Source: Roseibium suaedae
GTDB taxonomy: Bacteria; Pseudomonadota; Alphaproteobacteria; Rhizobiales; Stappiaceae
NCBI RefSeq assembly: GCF_900142725.1
Contig: NZ_FRBW01000002.1
Location: 710,710 to 774,709 of the forward strand
Direction: 5' to 3'
DNA: 64,000 bases
Every line of letters begins with the position of its first letter. Positions within the stretch are counted from its first letter, which is position 1. The position numbers and the translations under genes were made by a program. The notes under the pieces were generated by a model that was given only the letters and a program-made list of their open reading frames with translations, was not told the origin of the DNA and made no database searches. This document shows positions 10,814 to 21,943 of the stretch, one piece after another.

Positions 10814-10999
10814 AAAAATCACCCCAGGCACTCCTCACGCCGCTCGGCTCCAAATGGCCACCGGCGGATGTTCATGGCAGATGTATCGTGGCTGTTTAAC
10901 GGATATGAACCGCCTTCGTCACGCCCCTCATTGGCCATCTGTCGTTTTTTTTGAGCAATTTTGTGGCGGCGGCTCGAAATTGGCTCCTGAAACGTCGAA

Positions 11000-11015
11000 G
11001 CCGCCCGTAGGCGGC
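11000..11015 (-). terminator. Possible terminator after lpxC
   Basis: A GC-rich hairpin (gccgcc, four-base loop, ggcggc) 25 bases past the lpxC stop. The following minus-strand sequence TTCGACGTTTC is only weakly T-rich, so strength is doubtful. Confidence 0.4.
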
Positions 11016-11040
11016 CTCTCTGGAAAAGCTTCGGAAAACC

Positions 11041-11982
11041 TTAAGAAACGTCCGGACCGAAGGCGGCCATTGCCAGACCAACCTTTTCCGCATGCCCGAC
11101 TTCCCGGAATGCAGGCATCTCGACGATCTCGTAAGCGCTCTTGTCGGCGAACAGCTTGATCAGAATCGCGTTGTTCATCTTGTGACCGCCCTTGTAGGAG
11201 CGGTAGAGGCCAAGGATCGGCAGACCGGCAAGCGCGAGATCGCCAACAGCATCCAGCGCCTTGTGACGAACGAACTCGTCCACCCAGCGGGTGCCTTCCG
11301 GATTGAGGACCTTGTCGTCCTTGATGGCAACGGAGTTCTCAAGGGAAGAGCCGAGCGCAAAGCCCATCTTCCAGAGCTGCTCGACGTCGCTGACGTTGCC
11401 GAACGTGCGTGCGCGGGAAAGTTCATTGCGGAACACATCCGGCGTCATGTCGGATGCAAAGCGCTGACGACCGATCAACGGAGTATCAAACTCGATGGTG
11501 ATGTCGAAGTGGCTGCCTTCGTGGGGCAGAAGCTCACACCAGGAATTGCCATTGTCCACGCGAACCGGCTTCTTGACGCGCAGGTAGCGGCGGCCACGGT
11601 CAAGGCGCTTCAGGCCGACCTGGTCGATGGCTTCAACGAAGTCCGCGCTGCTGCCGTCCATGATCGGCATTTCCGGGCCATCGATCTCGACAATCAGATT
11701 GTCGACGCCGAGGCCGCGCAGGGCAGCCATGAGGTGCTCAACGGTGGACAGGCCGTTCTGGAACGGATCGCCAAGAACGGTCTGAAGAGAGGTCTGTGTC
11801 ACCCGGTCCCAGAGCGCCGGCATTTCAGCGGCGGCTTCAACATCCGTGCGATGGAAGAGGATACCGGTGCCGGCATCGGCCGGAACAAGGGTGATGGAGG
11901 CGGGCTTGCCGGAGTGAACACCAATACCCGTCAGCGTGACCTGATCCGCGAGAGTGGTCTGGCGATCAATGTACTGTGTCAT
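11041..11982 (-). CDS. lpxC: UDP-3-O-acyl-N-acetylglucosamine deacetylase LpxC
   Basis: Zinc deacetylase that commits UDP-GlcNAc to lipid A synthesis in the cytoplasm. The 313-residue product begins MTQYIDRQTTLADQVTLTGIG (start complementary to 11980-11982); a frame extension of eight codons upstream has no family match. The zinc-binding residues are visible in STVEHLMAAL and in VRHKALDAVGDLALAG, and the catalytic loop MDGSSADFVEAI is present. It stands downstream of ftsZ but after a strong terminator, so it probably has its own promoter in the 12000-12160 region. Confidence 0.97.
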   Translation of the reverse strand: MTQYIDRQTTLADQVTLTGIGVHSGKPASITLVPADAGTGILFHRTDVEAAAEMPALWDRVTQTSLQTVLGDPFQNGLSTVEHLMAALRGLGVDNLIVEIDGPEMPIMDGSSADFVEAIDQVGLKRLDRGRRYLRVKKPVRVDNGNSWCELLPHEGSHFDITIEFDTPLIGRQRFASDMTPDVFRNELSRARTFGNVSDVEQLWKMGFALGSSLENSVAIKDDKVLNPEGTRWVDEFVRHKALDAVGDLALAGLPILGLYRSYKGGHKMNNAILIKLFADKSAYEIVEMPAFREVGHAEKVGLAMAAFGPDVS

Positions 11983-12160
11983 GCTGTTGCCTTTGGTTCT
12001 GCCCACGTCAACCGGGGACGATCGTCCCTTACGGAGGGTTAACGTTCAAATTTGAGCATGAACATACTCGGGCAGGCCCTGAAGCTGAAATAAAGCTTTA
12101 TTACGGTTTGTTACGCTTCGCGCAACCGTAAGCCATTGAAGCAAATACGGAAATTTCCAG

Positions 12161-12197
12161 AAAAACAAAGCAGCCCGTTACGAATGTAACGGGCTGC
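12161..12197 (-). terminator. Intrinsic terminator of the ftsZ transcript
   Basis: Perfect 12-bp stem gcagcccgttac (12170-12181) with gtaacgggctgc (12186-12197), four-base loop, followed on the minus strand by TTTGTTTTT. It lies 30 bases beyond the ftsZ stop and closes the dcw cluster before lpxC. Confidence 0.9.
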
Positions 12198-12226
12198 AGA
12201 GGCAGGGAAGCAGGGTCGGTCGCGAC

Positions 12227-14023
12227 TCAGTTGGCCTGGCGGCGCAGGAACGCCGGGATTTCCAGCTGGTCGTCGTCAGCAGCGCTCGGAGCCTTCGGCA
12301 TTGCACGGCCGGTGGTGTCGAGCTGACCGGCAGCGTGAGCTGCAGGACGCTGTGCAGGACGCGGAGCAGGAGCAGCTGCCGGACGCGGTGCCTGAACCGG
12401 AGCGGCCATCCGCGGAGCGGCAGGCGCTTCGTGGTGAGCTTCGGCTTCTTCATGCTCTTCGCGGCGGCCAAGACCACTTGCGAGGCGGCGCAGCAGACCC
12501 ATCGGACGGCGGTCATCTTCATGACCGTAGTCTTCGGCGTGATGCTCATGGGCCTGAACCGGCTGGGGAGCAGCGGCCTGGACCGGCTGCGGAGCCGGAG
12601 CATGGGCCTGAACAGGAGCCTGTGCCGGAGCCGTGTTTGCAGCAGCCTTTTGCAGGATTTCACGCTGAGCGATCGGCGGGAAATCTTCCACGCGCGGCAT
12701 GCGCGGGGCCGGAGTGTGCGTTTCGGCAACCGGCGGAATGTACGGACGGCTGACCGGCTCGGCTTCCATCTTGGTAACCGGCGCTTCTTCCAGATCAACC
12801 AGAGAAGCCTTGTTGCTCAGCATGTCTTCATTCGGCTGAAACGGCTTGATTTCAACTTCCGGATCAGAAGCGGCTGCAATCGGACGCGGAGCCGGAGCTG
12901 CCGGGATCGACAGTTCACGTTCCAGGCTGGCAACTGCACGGGCAGATGCATCCATGGCGCGCGGAGCAGAGGCCGCAGGAGCCGGTGCCGGTGCTGCTGC
13001 CGGACGGGTCGTGATGGTCGGCTGATGCTGGGGAGCCTGCATGGCTGCCAGATCGCCTTCGCGGTCGATGCCGGTGGCCACGACGGAGACGCGGATGATG
13101 CCATCCAGGCTTTCGTCGAAGGTTGCACCGAGAATGATGTTGGCGTCTGCGTCGACTTCCTCGCGGATACGGGTCGCAGCTTCGTCAACTTCGAACAGGG
13201 TCAGGTCGTTGCCGCCCGTGATCGAGATGAGGAGGCCCTTGGCACCCTTCATGGAGGATTCGTCGAGCAGCGGGTTCGCGATCGCGGCTTCAGCGGCCTG
13301 CTGGGCGCGCTTTTCACCGGAAGCTTCACCGGTACCCATCATCGCCTTGCCCATTCCGCGCATCACAGAGCGGACGTCGGCGAAGTCGAGGTTGATGAGA
13401 CCTTCCTTGACCATCAGGTCGGTGATGCAGGCAACACCGGAATAGAGAACCTGGTCAGCCATCGCAAAAGCGTCGGCGAAGGTGGTCTGTGCATTCGCGA
13501 TCCGGAACAGGTTCTGGTTCGGAATGACGATCAGAGTGTCAACGTTGCGCTGAAGCTCTTCGATGCCCGAGTTGGCGATCCGCATGCGGCGGGCGCCTTC
13601 GAACTGGAACGGCTTGGTAACCACACCTACCGTCAGTATACCCTGCTCGCGGGCCGCCCGTGCAATGACAGGAGCCGCGCCGGTACCGGTGCCACCGCCC
13701 ATACCGGCAGTGATGAACACCATGTGCGAACCGGACAGGTGGTCGTTGATCTCGTCGATCACTTCCTCGGCAGCTGCGCAGCCGACTTCCGGCTGAGAGC
13801 CTGCGCCAAGACCTTCCGTGACCGCGACGCCCATCTGGATCAGACGTTCGGCGTGGTTCATGGCAAGGGCCTGAGCGTCCGTGTTTGCGACAACGAAGTC
13901 GCAACCCTGGAGGCCGGCAGTGATCATGTTATTGACGGCGTTTCCGCCCGCGCCGCCGACGCCGAAGACCGTGATACGCGGCTTCAGCTCCTGAATATCG
14001 GGCATCTTCAGGTTGATGGTCAT
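12227..14023 (-). CDS. ftsZ: Cell division GTPase FtsZ
   Basis: Tubulin-like GTPase that forms the cytokinetic ring. I take the start complementary to 14021-14023 ([19 protein letters not shown]) because GAGG lies six bases before it; the open frame reaches 32 codons further but that part is not FtsZ-like. Residues 1 to about 320 are the GTPase core, with [12 protein letters not shown], the signature [11 protein letters not shown] and [12 protein letters not shown] long Ala/Pro/Gln-rich linker covers about 330-580, with HEHHAED and repeated PVQA stretches. The C-terminal peptide [14 protein letters not shown] is the conserved site for FtsA and other tethers. At 598 residues it has the long linker usual in Alphaproteobacteria. 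Confidence 0.98.
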   Translation of the reverse strand: MTINLKMPDIQELKPRITVFGVGGAGGNAVNNMITAGLQGCDFVVANTDAQALAMNHAERLIQMGVAVTEGLGAGSQPEVGCAAAEEVIDEINDHLSGSHMVFITAGMGGGTGTGAAPVIARAAREQGILTVGVVTKPFQFEGARRMRIANSGIEELQRNVDTLIVIPNQNLFRIANAQTTFADAFAMADQVLYSGVACITDLMVKEGLINLDFADVRSVMRGMGKAMMGTGEASGEKRAQQAAEAAIANPLLDESSMKGAKGLLISITGGNDLTLFEVDEAATRIREEVDADANIILGATFDESLDGIIRVSVVATGIDREGDLAAMQAPQHQPTITTRPAAAPAPAPAASAPRAMDASARAVASLERELSIPAAPAPRPIAAASDPEVEIKPFQPNEDMLSNKASLVDLEEAPVTKMEAEPVSRPYIPPVAETHTPAPRMPRVEDFPPIAQREILQKAAANTAPAQAPVQAHAPAPQPVQAAAPQPVQAHEHHAEDYGHEDDRRPMGLLRRLASGLGRREEHEEAEAHHEAPAAPRMAAPVQAPRPAAAPAPRPAQRPAAHAAGQLDTTGRAMPKAPSAADDDQLEIPAFLRRQAN

Positions 14024-14123
14024 ATTATCCTCGCGACCCAATGGAGCCTCCTTCTTGGAGGTCTCCGCTTCTTCCCTAACTTCCTCAGCCGTTACCGGCG
14101 GTTCCTGTCCTGCGCTCATTTCG

Positions 14124-15446
14124 TCAGAAACTTTCCCTGATCCACTGGCCCACCCGGGCGAGATAACCAGACTGTCGCATCCACCCCGAACGGCTGTTCC
14201 TGTGCTCGAACTGCTCGATCTGGGCGACCTGCGGATAGATCAGAAGGCCAACTGCAGCGGCAAAAGCCGGGCCCTTGGCAGCCTCCGGGAGACCGGCAAC
14301 CCCTAAGGGCCTGCCGAGACGAACGTTACGCCCCAGGACCCGGCGCGCAACTTCACTCAGACCCGTAAGCTGGCTGGCTCCGCCAGTCAAAACGATCTGC
14401 TTGCCAACCCGTCCGGCGAAACCGGAGGCTGTCAGGCGATCCCTTACGAGTTCAAGGATCTCTTCCACCCGGGGACGGATGACACGCGTCAGAGCCGACC
14501 GGGGGATTTGATGGGGCAGATCACCGTCCGTTTCCAGCGGCGGGACCGTGAGCATGTCACGGTCGTCCGAGCTGCTGGCGATCGGTGATCCATGCAGGGT
14601 CTTCAGCCGTTCAGCGTCCTGAAGGCGCGTGGCGAAGGCCCGTGCGATATCTGTTGTGACGTGGTTGCCGCCGACGGCGATGGCATCGAGATGCACCATC
14701 TGGCCTTCGACAAACACGGAAAGGGTCGTTGTGCCGCCGCCCATGTCGATACAGGCGACACCGAGCTCGGTCTCGTCGTCGACCAGGGTCGAAAGACCGC
14801 TGGCAAATGGCGTGGCAACCAGGGTTTCCACATGCAGGTGGCCACGACTGATGCACAGCTCCAGGTTCCGAACCTGCGGGATTTCTGCGGTCACGACCTG
14901 CATGTCGACACTGAGCTTGTGGCCCATCATGCCGCGCGGATCCCGAATGCCGCGGTTGCCGTCCAGCGAATAGGAGATCGGCAGCGCGTGGGTCACGACC
15001 CGGCCTTCGGTGACCGAATGGGACGAGCCGGCGGACAGAACCCGCTGAATGTCGGATTCCGAAACGCTGTCACCGGTCAGCGGCACGGCAGCGGAGAAGA
15101 TCTCGCTCTGCAGGCGGCCGCAGCTGACGTTGGCAACCAGAGATTCAACCGTGACACCGGCCATGCGCTCGGCGCTATCCACCGCCAGGCGGATCGCCTG
15201 CTCGGCGGCGTCCATGTCGACGATCACACCGGACTTCACACCCCGGGACCGCTGGTAGCCGTAGCCCAGCACTTCGACCGAATGGGTGCGGCCCTTGAGA
15301 ACGTCACCGTCTTCGCGCGGGGTCAGCTTGGCAATCAGGCAGCAGACCTTGGTCGAGCCGATGTCGAGAACGGACATGACCACAGCGCGGCGGCCCGGAA
15401 GCGGGCGCATGCGCGGCAGATAGATGTGGGAAGAGGAACGGCTCAT
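14124..15446 (-). CDS. ftsA: Cell division protein FtsA
   Basis: Actin-like ATPase that anchors FtsZ to the membrane. The 440 residues show the actin-fold phosphate loops ([15 protein letters not shown], then [14 protein letters not shown]) and the adenosine loop [12 protein letters not shown]. The C-terminus ([10 protein letters not shown]) is the amphipathic membrane-targeting helix. About 20 basic residues precede the core. The ATG overlaps the ftsQ stop in ATGA, indicating coupled translation; 100 bases separate it from the ftsZ start. Confidence 0.97.
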   Translation of the reverse strand: MSRSSSHIYLPRMRPLPGRRAVVMSVLDIGSTKVCCLIAKLTPREDGDVLKGRTHSVEVLGYGYQRSRGVKSGVIVDMDAAEQAIRLAVDSAERMAGVTVESLVANVSCGRLQSEIFSAAVPLTGDSVSESDIQRVLSAGSSHSVTEGRVVTHALPISYSLDGNRGIRDPRGMMGHKLSVDMQVVTAEIPQVRNLELCISRGHLHVETLVATPFASGLSTLVDDETELGVACIDMGGGTTTLSVFVEGQMVHLDAIAVGGNHVTTDIARAFATRLQDAERLKTLHGSPIASSSDDRDMLTVPPLETDGDLPHQIPRSALTRVIRPRVEEILELVRDRLTASGFAGRVGKQIVLTGGASQLTGLSEVARRVLGRNVRLGRPLGVAGLPEAAKGPAFAAAVGLLIYPQVAQIEQFEHRNSRSGWMRQSGYLARVGQWIRESF

Positions 15447-16354
15447 GTGCGGCGCTCCAACTTCACGAGTTGATCCTTGCTCGTCCCGGACTTGCGCCGT
15501 TCCAGAGCTTCATCGGACAGACGCACGACGACCCGGTCCGGGAGCCGCATGTCCACCGCCAGAATGTCACGGGCCAGAAGGCCGCTTTCATCGTCCATTT
15601 TCACCAGGTCGGCCAATGCCGCATCGACATCATGTTCGGGCAGGCGGATAGAAATGCCGTTCTCCAGCATCAGATCCCAACGGCGCTGACCAACCAGGAA
15701 GGCTGCACGTACACGCGGGCGCAGTTCCGGAACCTTGTCCAGCGCGTTGATGATTTCACCAGCACGGCGCTGCGCACCGTGGTTCACGACCAGGAGCAGA
15801 TTGGCGTAACGGCCATCGACATCATCGGTGATCACGTCACCCTTTTCCGTGATGATGGAAACCGTTTCGCCGCGCTGCCACAGGGCGTAGGGAATACGTT
15901 CCTCAAGATTGATCTTGAGGGTGTTCGGATAGAGCTTCTGAACCGAAGCGTTCTTGACCCAGGCGATATGGTCGAGACGGTCGCGTGCCGCCTCGGCGTC
16001 ATACAGCGCCAGCGAGGCGCCTTCCTGGATCTCGAGAGCTTCGAGGATCTGGAACTCTGCAATTTCGCGCTGGCCGGATAGCTTCACCGTCTCGATGCCG
16101 AGACCGGCGCTGGTCAGCAGCGCGTCGGACACTTCCCGGCCGTAACCGCCGAGAATGATGCCGTAGCCAATCGTCAATCCAAGGAATGCCAGGGCTGCTG
16201 CCGAGCCGGTCCACTGGGGCAGGTCGGCAAGCCGCCCCGCCGCCCGCCACACCGGCTGACGATGCAGACGGGATACGCCACGGCCACGCGGAGCCAACTG
16301 GGCTTCCACCGGCGACAAAGCTTCCCGTTTCCTGTTTCGTCCTATCGACAGCAA
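15443..16354 (-). CDS. ftsQ: Cell division protein FtsQ
   Basis: Bitopic inner-membrane divisome protein of 303 residues. It has a basic cytoplasmic N-terminus, one transmembrane helix at about 50-70 ([20 protein letters not shown]), a POTRA domain ([21 protein letters not shown]) and the FtsQ beta domain ([20 protein letters not shown]). The start overlaps the end of ddl by 13 bases, and the end overlaps ftsA in ATGA. Confidence 0.95.
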   Translation of the reverse strand: MLSIGRNRKREALSPVEAQLAPRGRGVSRLHRQPVWRAAGRLADLPQWTGSAAALAFLGLTIGYGIILGGYGREVSDALLTSAGLGIETVKLSGQREIAEFQILEALEIQEGASLALYDAEAARDRLDHIAWVKNASVQKLYPNTLKINLEERIPYALWQRGETVSIITEKGDVITDDVDGRYANLLLVVNHGAQRRAGEIINALDKVPELRPRVRAAFLVGQRRWDLMLENGISIRLPEHDVDAALADLVKMDDESGLLARDILAVDMRLPDRVVVRLSDEALERRKSGTSKDQLVKLERRT

Positions 16355-17271
16355 CTTGCGTCCTCGACCATCCAGCTGACCAGGTCCTGAAAACTCAACC
16401 CCTCATGCGCTGCCATTTCCGGCACCAGAGAGGTAGGCGTCATGCCTGGCTGTGTGTTCACTTCTAGGCAAATCAGCTCGTAACTTCCGTCTTCCCGTTC
16501 ATCGAACCGGAAATCGGCCCGGGAGACTCCCCGGCATCCGAGCGCCTGATGCGCCTTTAACGCTAGTGTCTGTACTTCTTGGTAAACAATCGGTGAAAGT
16601 TTTGCAGGAAGAATGTGTTTTGACCCACCTTTTGCATATTTTGCATCGTAGTCGTAGAAGCCCGGCCCCGTCGGAATGATGTCGATGATGCCAAGGGCCC
16701 TGTCGCCCATCACACCACAGGTCAACTCACGCCCGGAAATGTAGCGTTCGCACATCAAAACGTCGGGATACCGCCATTCTTCGCTGGTCAGTTCCTGTGG
16801 CGGGTAAGGGTTGTCATCCTTCACGATCAGCACCCCGAAACTGGAGCCTTCGTTGATCGGTTTGATCACGTAAGGCGGCTTCATCGGGTGCTGATTGCCA
16901 ATTTCAAAACGGTTAACGATTAAGTGGTCGGTAACCTTAACGCCGGCCGCTGCCATGACCGCTTTGGCCTTGATCTTGTTCATTGCCACAGACGACGCCA
17001 TGACGCCGGAATGGGTGTATGGGATCTCAAGAAATTCCAGGATGCCCTGAATGCAGCCGTCCTCGCCGAACGGGCCATGCAGCGCATTGAAGGCCACATC
17101 GGGCTTCAGAGCCTTCAGGACAGCCGAAACGTCCCGGTCCACATCTACCCTCGTGACACGGTAGCCGGCCTCTTCCAGAGCCGTCGCACAGGCATTCCCG
17201 GACGAAAGGCTGACAGGCCGTTCATTGACCCAGCCGCCCATCAGTACCGCAACGTGTTTGCCTGCCATCAA
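16342..17271 (-). CDS. ddl: D-alanine--D-alanine ligase
   Basis: ATP-grasp enzyme joining two D-Ala for the UDP-MurNAc-pentapeptide. The 309 residues include [20 protein letters not shown] at the N-terminus, [18 protein letters not shown], the glycine-rich loop region [13 protein letters not shown], and the metal and substrate site [18 protein letters not shown]. The N-terminal [11 protein letters not shown] is slightly unlike the usual GGxSxER form, which should be tolerated. It overlaps murB (upstream) in ATGA and ftsQ (downstream) by 13 bases. Confidence 0.97.
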   Translation of the reverse strand: MMAGKHVAVLMGGWVNERPVSLSSGNACATALEEAGYRVTRVDVDRDVSAVLKALKPDVAFNALHGPFGEDGCIQGILEFLEIPYTHSGVMASSVAMNKIKAKAVMAAAGVKVTDHLIVNRFEIGNQHPMKPPYVIKPINEGSSFGVLIVKDDNPYPPQELTSEEWRYPDVLMCERYISGRELTCGVMGDRALGIIDIIPTGPGFYDYDAKYAKGGSKHILPAKLSPIVYQEVQTLALKAHQALGCRGVSRADFRFDEREDGSYELICLEVNTQPGMTPTSLVPEMAAHEGLSFQDLVSWMVEDASCCR

Positions 17272-18239
17272 TCCTGCTCCTCAAGGCTGCCAAGGAAGGG
17301 CTTGATCGCGCCCTCCCCGCCCGGCTTTCCCAGCCGCTTGATTTCCCACTCCAGCTTGACGCCGCTGTCGGCGAAGACCCGCTGGCGAACCGTTTCGCCC
17401 AGAAGCTCCAAATCATGAGCCGTGGCCGAACCGGTGTTGATCATGAAATTGCAATGCAATTCCGACATTTGTGCGCCGCCTATGGTCAATCCACGGCAAC
17501 CGGCTGCATCAATCACCTTCCAGGCAGAGTTGCCGGGCGGGTTCTTGAATGTGGACCCTCCGGTTTTCTCGCGGATCGGCTGGGCTTTTTCCCGGTGCGC
17601 AACCACTTCGGCCATCTCGGTCCGGATCGTTTCCTCGCTGGCCGGAAGACCTTCAAACACCGCGCCGGTGAAGATCAGATCCTTCGACGCGCCGGAATGG
17701 CGGTAGGCGTAATCCATGTCCGCATTGGTCAGCACGTGACGCGCGCCCTTGCGGTCGACAGCCGTCAGTTCCACCATCCGCTGGCAGGTTTCCGTGCCGT
17801 GGGCTCCTGCATTCATGCGAAGTGCGCCGCCGACACCGCCCGGGATGCCCGTGTAGAAGGCAAAACCGCCGAGGCCAGCTTTGGCAGCGGCTTCCGCCAG
17901 ACGCTTGTCCGGCACAGCAGCCCCTGCCCGCAGACGATTGCCGCCAAGCTCTTCGATACTGCCAAATCCCTTGGCGCTCAGGCGGATGACAACACCCTCA
18001 AGCCCGCCATCCCGGATCAACAGATTGGAGCCGAGGCCGACAGGCAGAACCGGCATGTCTTCCGGCAACCTGGAGAGAAACAGCGCCAGATCATCCTCGT
18101 CCGCCGGCTGGAACAGAAGCTGCGCCGGTCCACCGACGCGGAACCATGTCACCGCGGCCAACGGCTGATTTGCCACCAGCGAGCCCCGGATGCCTTCACC
18201 CAGACCGGAAATCTCTTGCAGGAGATCAGGAAAGCTCAC
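17268..18239 (-). CDS. murB: UDP-N-acetylenolpyruvoylglucosamine reductase MurB
   Basis: FAD- and NADPH-dependent reductase making UDP-MurNAc. I choose a GTG start (complement of 18237-18239, first residues [10 protein letters not shown] read as Met) because it overlaps the murC stop in GTGA and has GGAGG six bases upstream; the open frame extends 17 codons further into murC. The product is then 323 residues. The FAD-binding motifs [12 protein letters not shown] and [10 protein letters not shown], the glycine-rich [20 protein letters not shown], and the catalytic region [20 protein letters not shown] are present. Confidence 0.96.
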   Translation of the reverse strand: MSFPDLLQEISGLGEGIRGSLVANQPLAAVTWFRVGGPAQLLFQPADEDDLALFLSRLPEDMPVLPVGLGSNLLIRDGGLEGVVIRLSAKGFGSIEELGGNRLRAGAAVPDKRLAEAAAKAGLGGFAFYTGIPGGVGGALRMNAGAHGTETCQRMVELTAVDRKGARHVLTNADMDYAYRHSGASKDLIFTGAVFEGLPASEETIRTEMAEVVAHREKAQPIREKTGGSTFKNPPGNSAWKVIDAAGCRGLTIGGAQMSELHCNFMINTGSATAHDLELLGETVRQRVFADSGVKLEWEIKRLGKPGGEGAIKPFLGSLEEQD

Positions 18240-19651
18240 GCGCCTGCCTCCAGAGCCTTCTTCAGGCCTTCCGGCAGGGCATAGGCCCATTGGGTGATGT
18301 TCCCCGCCCCGAGGCAGACCACATAGTCACCCGGCTTGGCGAAACCCGCCACCACAGATGCCAGCTGATCCGGACCGTCGATGGCAACGACAGAGCGGTG
18401 CCCGCGCGTCTTGAGACCAGAGACCAGATCCTGATGGCTTGCGCCTTCGATCGGCTGCTCGCCCGCCGCATAGACCGGCGCGACAATCACCGTATCGGCA
18501 TCGTTGAAGCAGTTGGAAAAATCATCGAACAGGCTGTGCAGACGGGTGTAGCGATGCGGCTGCACCACGGCGATGACCTTGCCCTTGGAGGACTCGCGTG
18601 CGGCATGCAGCACGGCGCGGATTTCGACCGGGTGGTGGCCATAATCATCAAAGACATCGATGCCATTGACGTTGCCCGTGTGGGTGAAGCGGCGCTTCAC
18701 CCCGCCGAAGGCGCTGAGGCCCTTGCGGATCTGTTCGGCGGAAACCCCAAGCTGCCAGGCGACCGCGATAGCCGCTGTCGCGTTGGACACATTGTGAAGA
18801 CCCGGCATCGGTAGAACCAGATCGTTGATCTCGGTGACCGCGCCAGTGCGGCGATCACGAATGGTCACGGAGAACTGGGACCGGCCACCGTCCATGGAGA
18901 CATTGGTGAAGCGGACATCCGCCTGCGGATTGGTGCCATAGGTGACGATCCGGCGATCCTCGATCTGGCCGATCAGGGTCTGCACTTCCGGATGATCCAG
19001 GCACATGACCGCAAAGCCGTAGAAGGGCACGTTCTCGACGAACTGGCGGAAGGCTGCGCGGACACCGGCGAAGTCGCCATAGTGATCCAGATGCTCGGGG
19101 TCGATGTTGGTCACAACGGCAACGTCAGCCGGAAGCTTGACGAAGGTGCCGTCGCTTTCATCGGCCTCCACAACCATCCAGTCCCCTGCCCCCATGCGGG
19201 CATTTGTGCCGTAGGCGTTGATGATGCCGCCGTTGATGACCGTCGGATCCAGCGTCCCGGCATCCAGTAGCGCGGCGATCATGGACGTGGTGGTCGTCTT
19301 GCCGTGGGTGCCGCCAATGGCGATGGCCTGCTTGAAGCGCATCAGTTCGGCCAGCATCTCGGCGCGGCGGACCACGGGGATCAGACGCTCGCGGGCCGCA
19401 ACCAGCTCCGGATTGTCACGCTTGATGGCGGACGAGACAACCAGCACTTCGGCGTCACCCAGGTTCTCGGCCGTATGACCGACCATCACCTTGATGCCGT
19501 TTTCGCGAAGACGCTGCACATTGGCGTTTTCAGCCATGTCCGACCCTTGCACGGTATAGCCGAGGGTTTTCAACACCTCGGCGATCCCGCTCATGCCGAT
19601 GCCCCCGATCCCGACGAAGTGAATCGGACCGATGTCCTGCGGCATTTTCAT
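18236..19651 (-). CDS. murC: UDP-N-acetylmuramate--L-alanine ligase MurC
   Basis: Adds L-Ala to UDP-MurNAc. The start complementary to 19649-19651 ([22 protein letters not shown], 471 residues) overlaps the murG stop in ATGA; the open frame continues 47 codons upstream inside murG but is low complexity. Motifs: UDP-binding [15 protein letters not shown]-loop [13 protein letters not shown], then EADESDGTF and [10 protein letters not shown]. It sits in normal dcw order. Confidence 0.97.
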   Translation of the reverse strand: MKMPQDIGPIHFVGIGGIGMSGIAEVLKTLGYTVQGSDMAENANVQRLRENGIKVMVGHTAENLGDAEVLVVSSAIKRDNPELVAARERLIPVVRRAEMLAELMRFKQAIAIGGTHGKTTTTSMIAALLDAGTLDPTVINGGIINAYGTNARMGAGDWMVVEADESDGTFVKLPADVAVVTNIDPEHLDHYGDFAGVRAAFRQFVENVPFYGFAVMCLDHPEVQTLIGQIEDRRIVTYGTNPQADVRFTNVSMDGGRSQFSVTIRDRRTGAVTEINDLVLPMPGLHNVSNATAAIAVAWQLGVSAEQIRKGLSAFGGVKRRFTHTGNVNGIDVFDDYGHHPVEIRAVLHAARESSKGKVIAVVQPHRYTRLHSLFDDFSNCFNDADTVIVAPVYAAGEQPIEGASHQDLVSGLKTRGHRSVVAIDGPDQLASVVAGFAKPGDYVVCLGAGNITQWAYALPEGLKKALEAGA

Positions 19652-20766
19652 GCGCCGTCTCCTTTGAGAATGATTGCTCCGGAAGCCACTTGCTCGACCA
19701 GGTCGGCCAGACGCTGAACTGCATCGGCCTTGCCCTGGCTGCGGGCCACGTCCGCGGCCTTGCGAAGGGTTTCCGGTGTGCCCATCAGGCACGTGATTTC
19801 ATGAGCCAGCCGTTCGGCCGACAGTTCCCCTTGCGGGATGACGAAAGCGCCGCCAACGGCTTCAAGGCCGCGAGCGTTGACCATCTGGTCCTGATCCAGC
19901 GCGCCGGGCAGCGGAACAAGGATGGACGGACGGCCGATAGCCGTCAGTTCGCTCACGGACGATGCTCCTGACCGGCAGATCACTAGATGGCTCGCGGCAA
20001 TCCGGGACGGCATGTCGGTGAAGAAGCTGTTCAGCTCCGCATGAATGCCGAGAGCCTGATACTCGGCGCGCACCCGCTCCAGATCCTCCGGGCGGCACTG
20101 CTGCACCAGGTGCAGCCTTGCGCGCTGCGGCTCGGACAGAAGCTTCAAGGCAGGCGGCAGTGCATCGGAGAAGAACTTGGCGCCCTGGGAGCCACCGAAC
20201 ACCAACAGGCGGAAAAGACCGTCTGCTTGCTGATCGGGATAAGGTACGCGCGCCGCATCGATCACCGCATCGCGAACCGGATTTCCAGTCTCGACGCATT
20301 TGCGAGCGAGTGCAGGATCAAGCCCTTTCAGCGGCGAGGAAATGGCGATCGCTGTCACACCCTTGGCCAGCATCCGGTTTGCCCGGCCCATCACTCCATT
20401 GGCTTCGTGAAGGATCGACGGCGTGCCTGTCATCCTTGCTGCAAACATCGGCGGAAAGGTCGGATAGCCACCGAAGCCGACGACGACGGATGGCTGCAGA
20501 CGCCTGATCACCGAACGGGCCTGCAAGGTGCCACGCAGCAGGCTGAGGCCCGTCTTGATGATGGATACCGGCGAGCGGCCCCGCAGGGTTTCGGAGGCAA
20601 TGATGTGAACATCCCGGGCAGGAAAGGCGCTGCCGTATTTGTCGGCGCGCTCATCCGTGGCCAGCTCGACGTCATAGCCGCGCCGGATCAGTTCGCTTGC
20701 CAGCGACTGGGCGGGAAACAAATGGCCACCGGTACCACCGGCAGTAAGCAAAATCGGCTTGGTCAT
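19648..20766 (-). CDS. murG: UDP-GlcNAc:lipid I GlcNAc transferase MurG
   Basis: Membrane-associated glycosyltransferase (GT28) that turns lipid I into lipid II. The 372 residues carry the N-terminal [14 protein letters not shown] loop, the [12 protein letters not shown] loop, the [15 protein letters not shown] loop and the donor-binding region [25 protein letters not shown] 19-base gap separates it from ftsW upstream and an ATGA overlap links it to murC. Confidence 0.97.
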   Translation of the reverse strand: MTKPILLTAGGTGGHLFPAQSLASELIRRGYDVELATDERADKYGSAFPARDVHIIASETLRGRSPVSIIKTGLSLLRGTLQARSVIRRLQPSVVVGFGGYPTFPPMFAARMTGTPSILHEANGVMGRANRMLAKGVTAIAISSPLKGLDPALARKCVETGNPVRDAVIDAARVPYPDQQADGLFRLLVFGGSQGAKFFSDALPPALKLLSEPQRARLHLVQQCRPEDLERVRAEYQALGIHAELNSFFTDMPSRIAASHLVICRSGASSVSELTAIGRPSILVPLPGALDQDQMVNARGLEAVGGAFVIPQGELSAERLAHEITCLMGTPETLRKAADVARSQGKADAVQRLADLVEQVASGAIILKGDGA

Positions 20767-20785
20767 ATTCTTTGTCTGCGGCCTC

Positions 20786-21943
20786 TTACATCAGGCTCGA
20801 AGGGGAAAGTCGGCTGATCGTCACCACATCCACATGGCTGGGGCGCGGGCGCTTGCGCGTGAGCGCAAGAATGCCGCCTGCCACCATGGCCGAGGACAGA
20901 AGCGAAGAACCGCCATAGGAAATGAACGGCAGGGTCATGCCCTTGGGCGGCATCAGGTGCAGGTTCACCGCCAGATTAATGCCCGCCTGCAAACCGAAGA
21001 GAACCGTGAGACCAGCCGTCGCCAGACGGCTGAAAGCATCCTGATCCTTGCTGGCGTGGCTGAGGCCGCGCAATACGATGAAGGCGAAGATCAGAACCAT
21101 GAACATGCAGACGATGATGCCGAATTCCTCGGCGACCACCGCGAAGATAAAGTCGGTGTGGCTATCCGGAAGGATCAGTTTCACGGTGCCTTCCCCCGGC
21201 CCTCGGCCGAACCAGCCGCCGGACAGGAACGAGTCCATCGCCGTATCCACCTGGAACGTGTCGCCAGAGGACGGATCAAGGAAGCGGTTCACACGGTTGG
21301 TCACGTGCGGCAGGAACATATAGGCTGCCGCCAGTCCCCCGACCCCGGCGACCCCGAGCCCCATGATCGCGAACCATGGCAGGCCGTTCAGGAAGAACAG
21401 GCTGGCCCAGACGAGGCCCAGCAGCATGGTCTGGCCGAAGTCCGGCTGGGCGATCAGCAGCGCCGCACACATGACGAACAGCAGCACGGAGAAGGCGACG
21501 CCCGGAACTTCGCGCCGCCGGCCAGACTCAGACAGGAGGAAGGCGACCAGAACCACGAAGGCGGGCTTCAGGGTTTCAGACGGCTGCAGGGAGAAGCCGG
21601 CGACATAGATCCAGCGGCGGGAGCCCTTGGCTTCCATGCCGAGGAACAGCGTCGCCACCATCATGATCAGCGAGATGATGAAGATCACCAATGCAACCCG
21701 CCGCACCATGCGCGGTGTCAGCAGGGAACCGGCCAGCATGATCATCAGGCCGGGCAGCATGAACATGGCCTGGCGCTTGACGAAATAGAAGGTTTCCACC
21801 CCGATGCGCGCGGCAACGGGGGGGCTTGCGGCGAAGGACAGCACGACACCGCCGATCATCAGCAGCAGGAAGGCAGCCAGAAGGTAGTGGTCCACAGTCC
21901 ACAACCATTCGGCAAAGCGGCTTCGATCGGCGCGGCTAACCAT
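20786..21943 (-). CDS. ftsW: Lipid II polymerase FtsW (SEDS family)
   Basis: Multi-pass SEDS glycosyltransferase that polymerises septal peptidoglycan with FtsI. The 385 residues contain about ten membrane helices. Diagnostic stretches are KGSRRWIYVAGFSLQPSE, AQPDFGQTMLLG and the C-terminal PPKGMTLPFISYGGSSLLSSAM. Its start overlaps the murD stop by one base (TGATG). Confidence 0.96.
   Translation of the reverse strand: MVSRADRSRFAEWLWTVDHYLLAAFLLLMIGGVVLSFAASPPVAARIGVETFYFVKRQAMFMLPGLMIMLAGSLLTPRMVRRVALVIFIISLIMMVATLFLGMEAKGSRRWIYVAGFSLQPSETLKPAFVVLVAFLLSESGRRREVPGVAFSVLLFVMCAALLIAQPDFGQTMLLGLVWASLFFLNGLPWFAIMGLGVAGVGGLAAAYMFLPHVTNRVNRFLDPSSGDTFQVDTAMDSFLSGGWFGRGPGEGTVKLILPDSHTDFIFAVVAEEFGIIVCMFMVLIFAFIVLRGLSHASKDQDAFSRLATAGLTVLFGLQAGINLAVNLHLMPPKGMTLPFISYGGSSLLSSAMVAGGILALTRKRPRPSHVDVVTISRLSPSSLM

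Noticed and set aside
12550..12720. Apparent tandem repeats in the ftsZ linker
   Set aside because: These are Ala/Pro/Gln codon runs of the normal disordered FtsZ linker, not a DNA repeat array.
12335..14140. 601-codon plus-strand open frame opposite ftsZ
   Set aside because: It is antisense to a certain gene and is low complexity where the ftsZ linker repeats lie.
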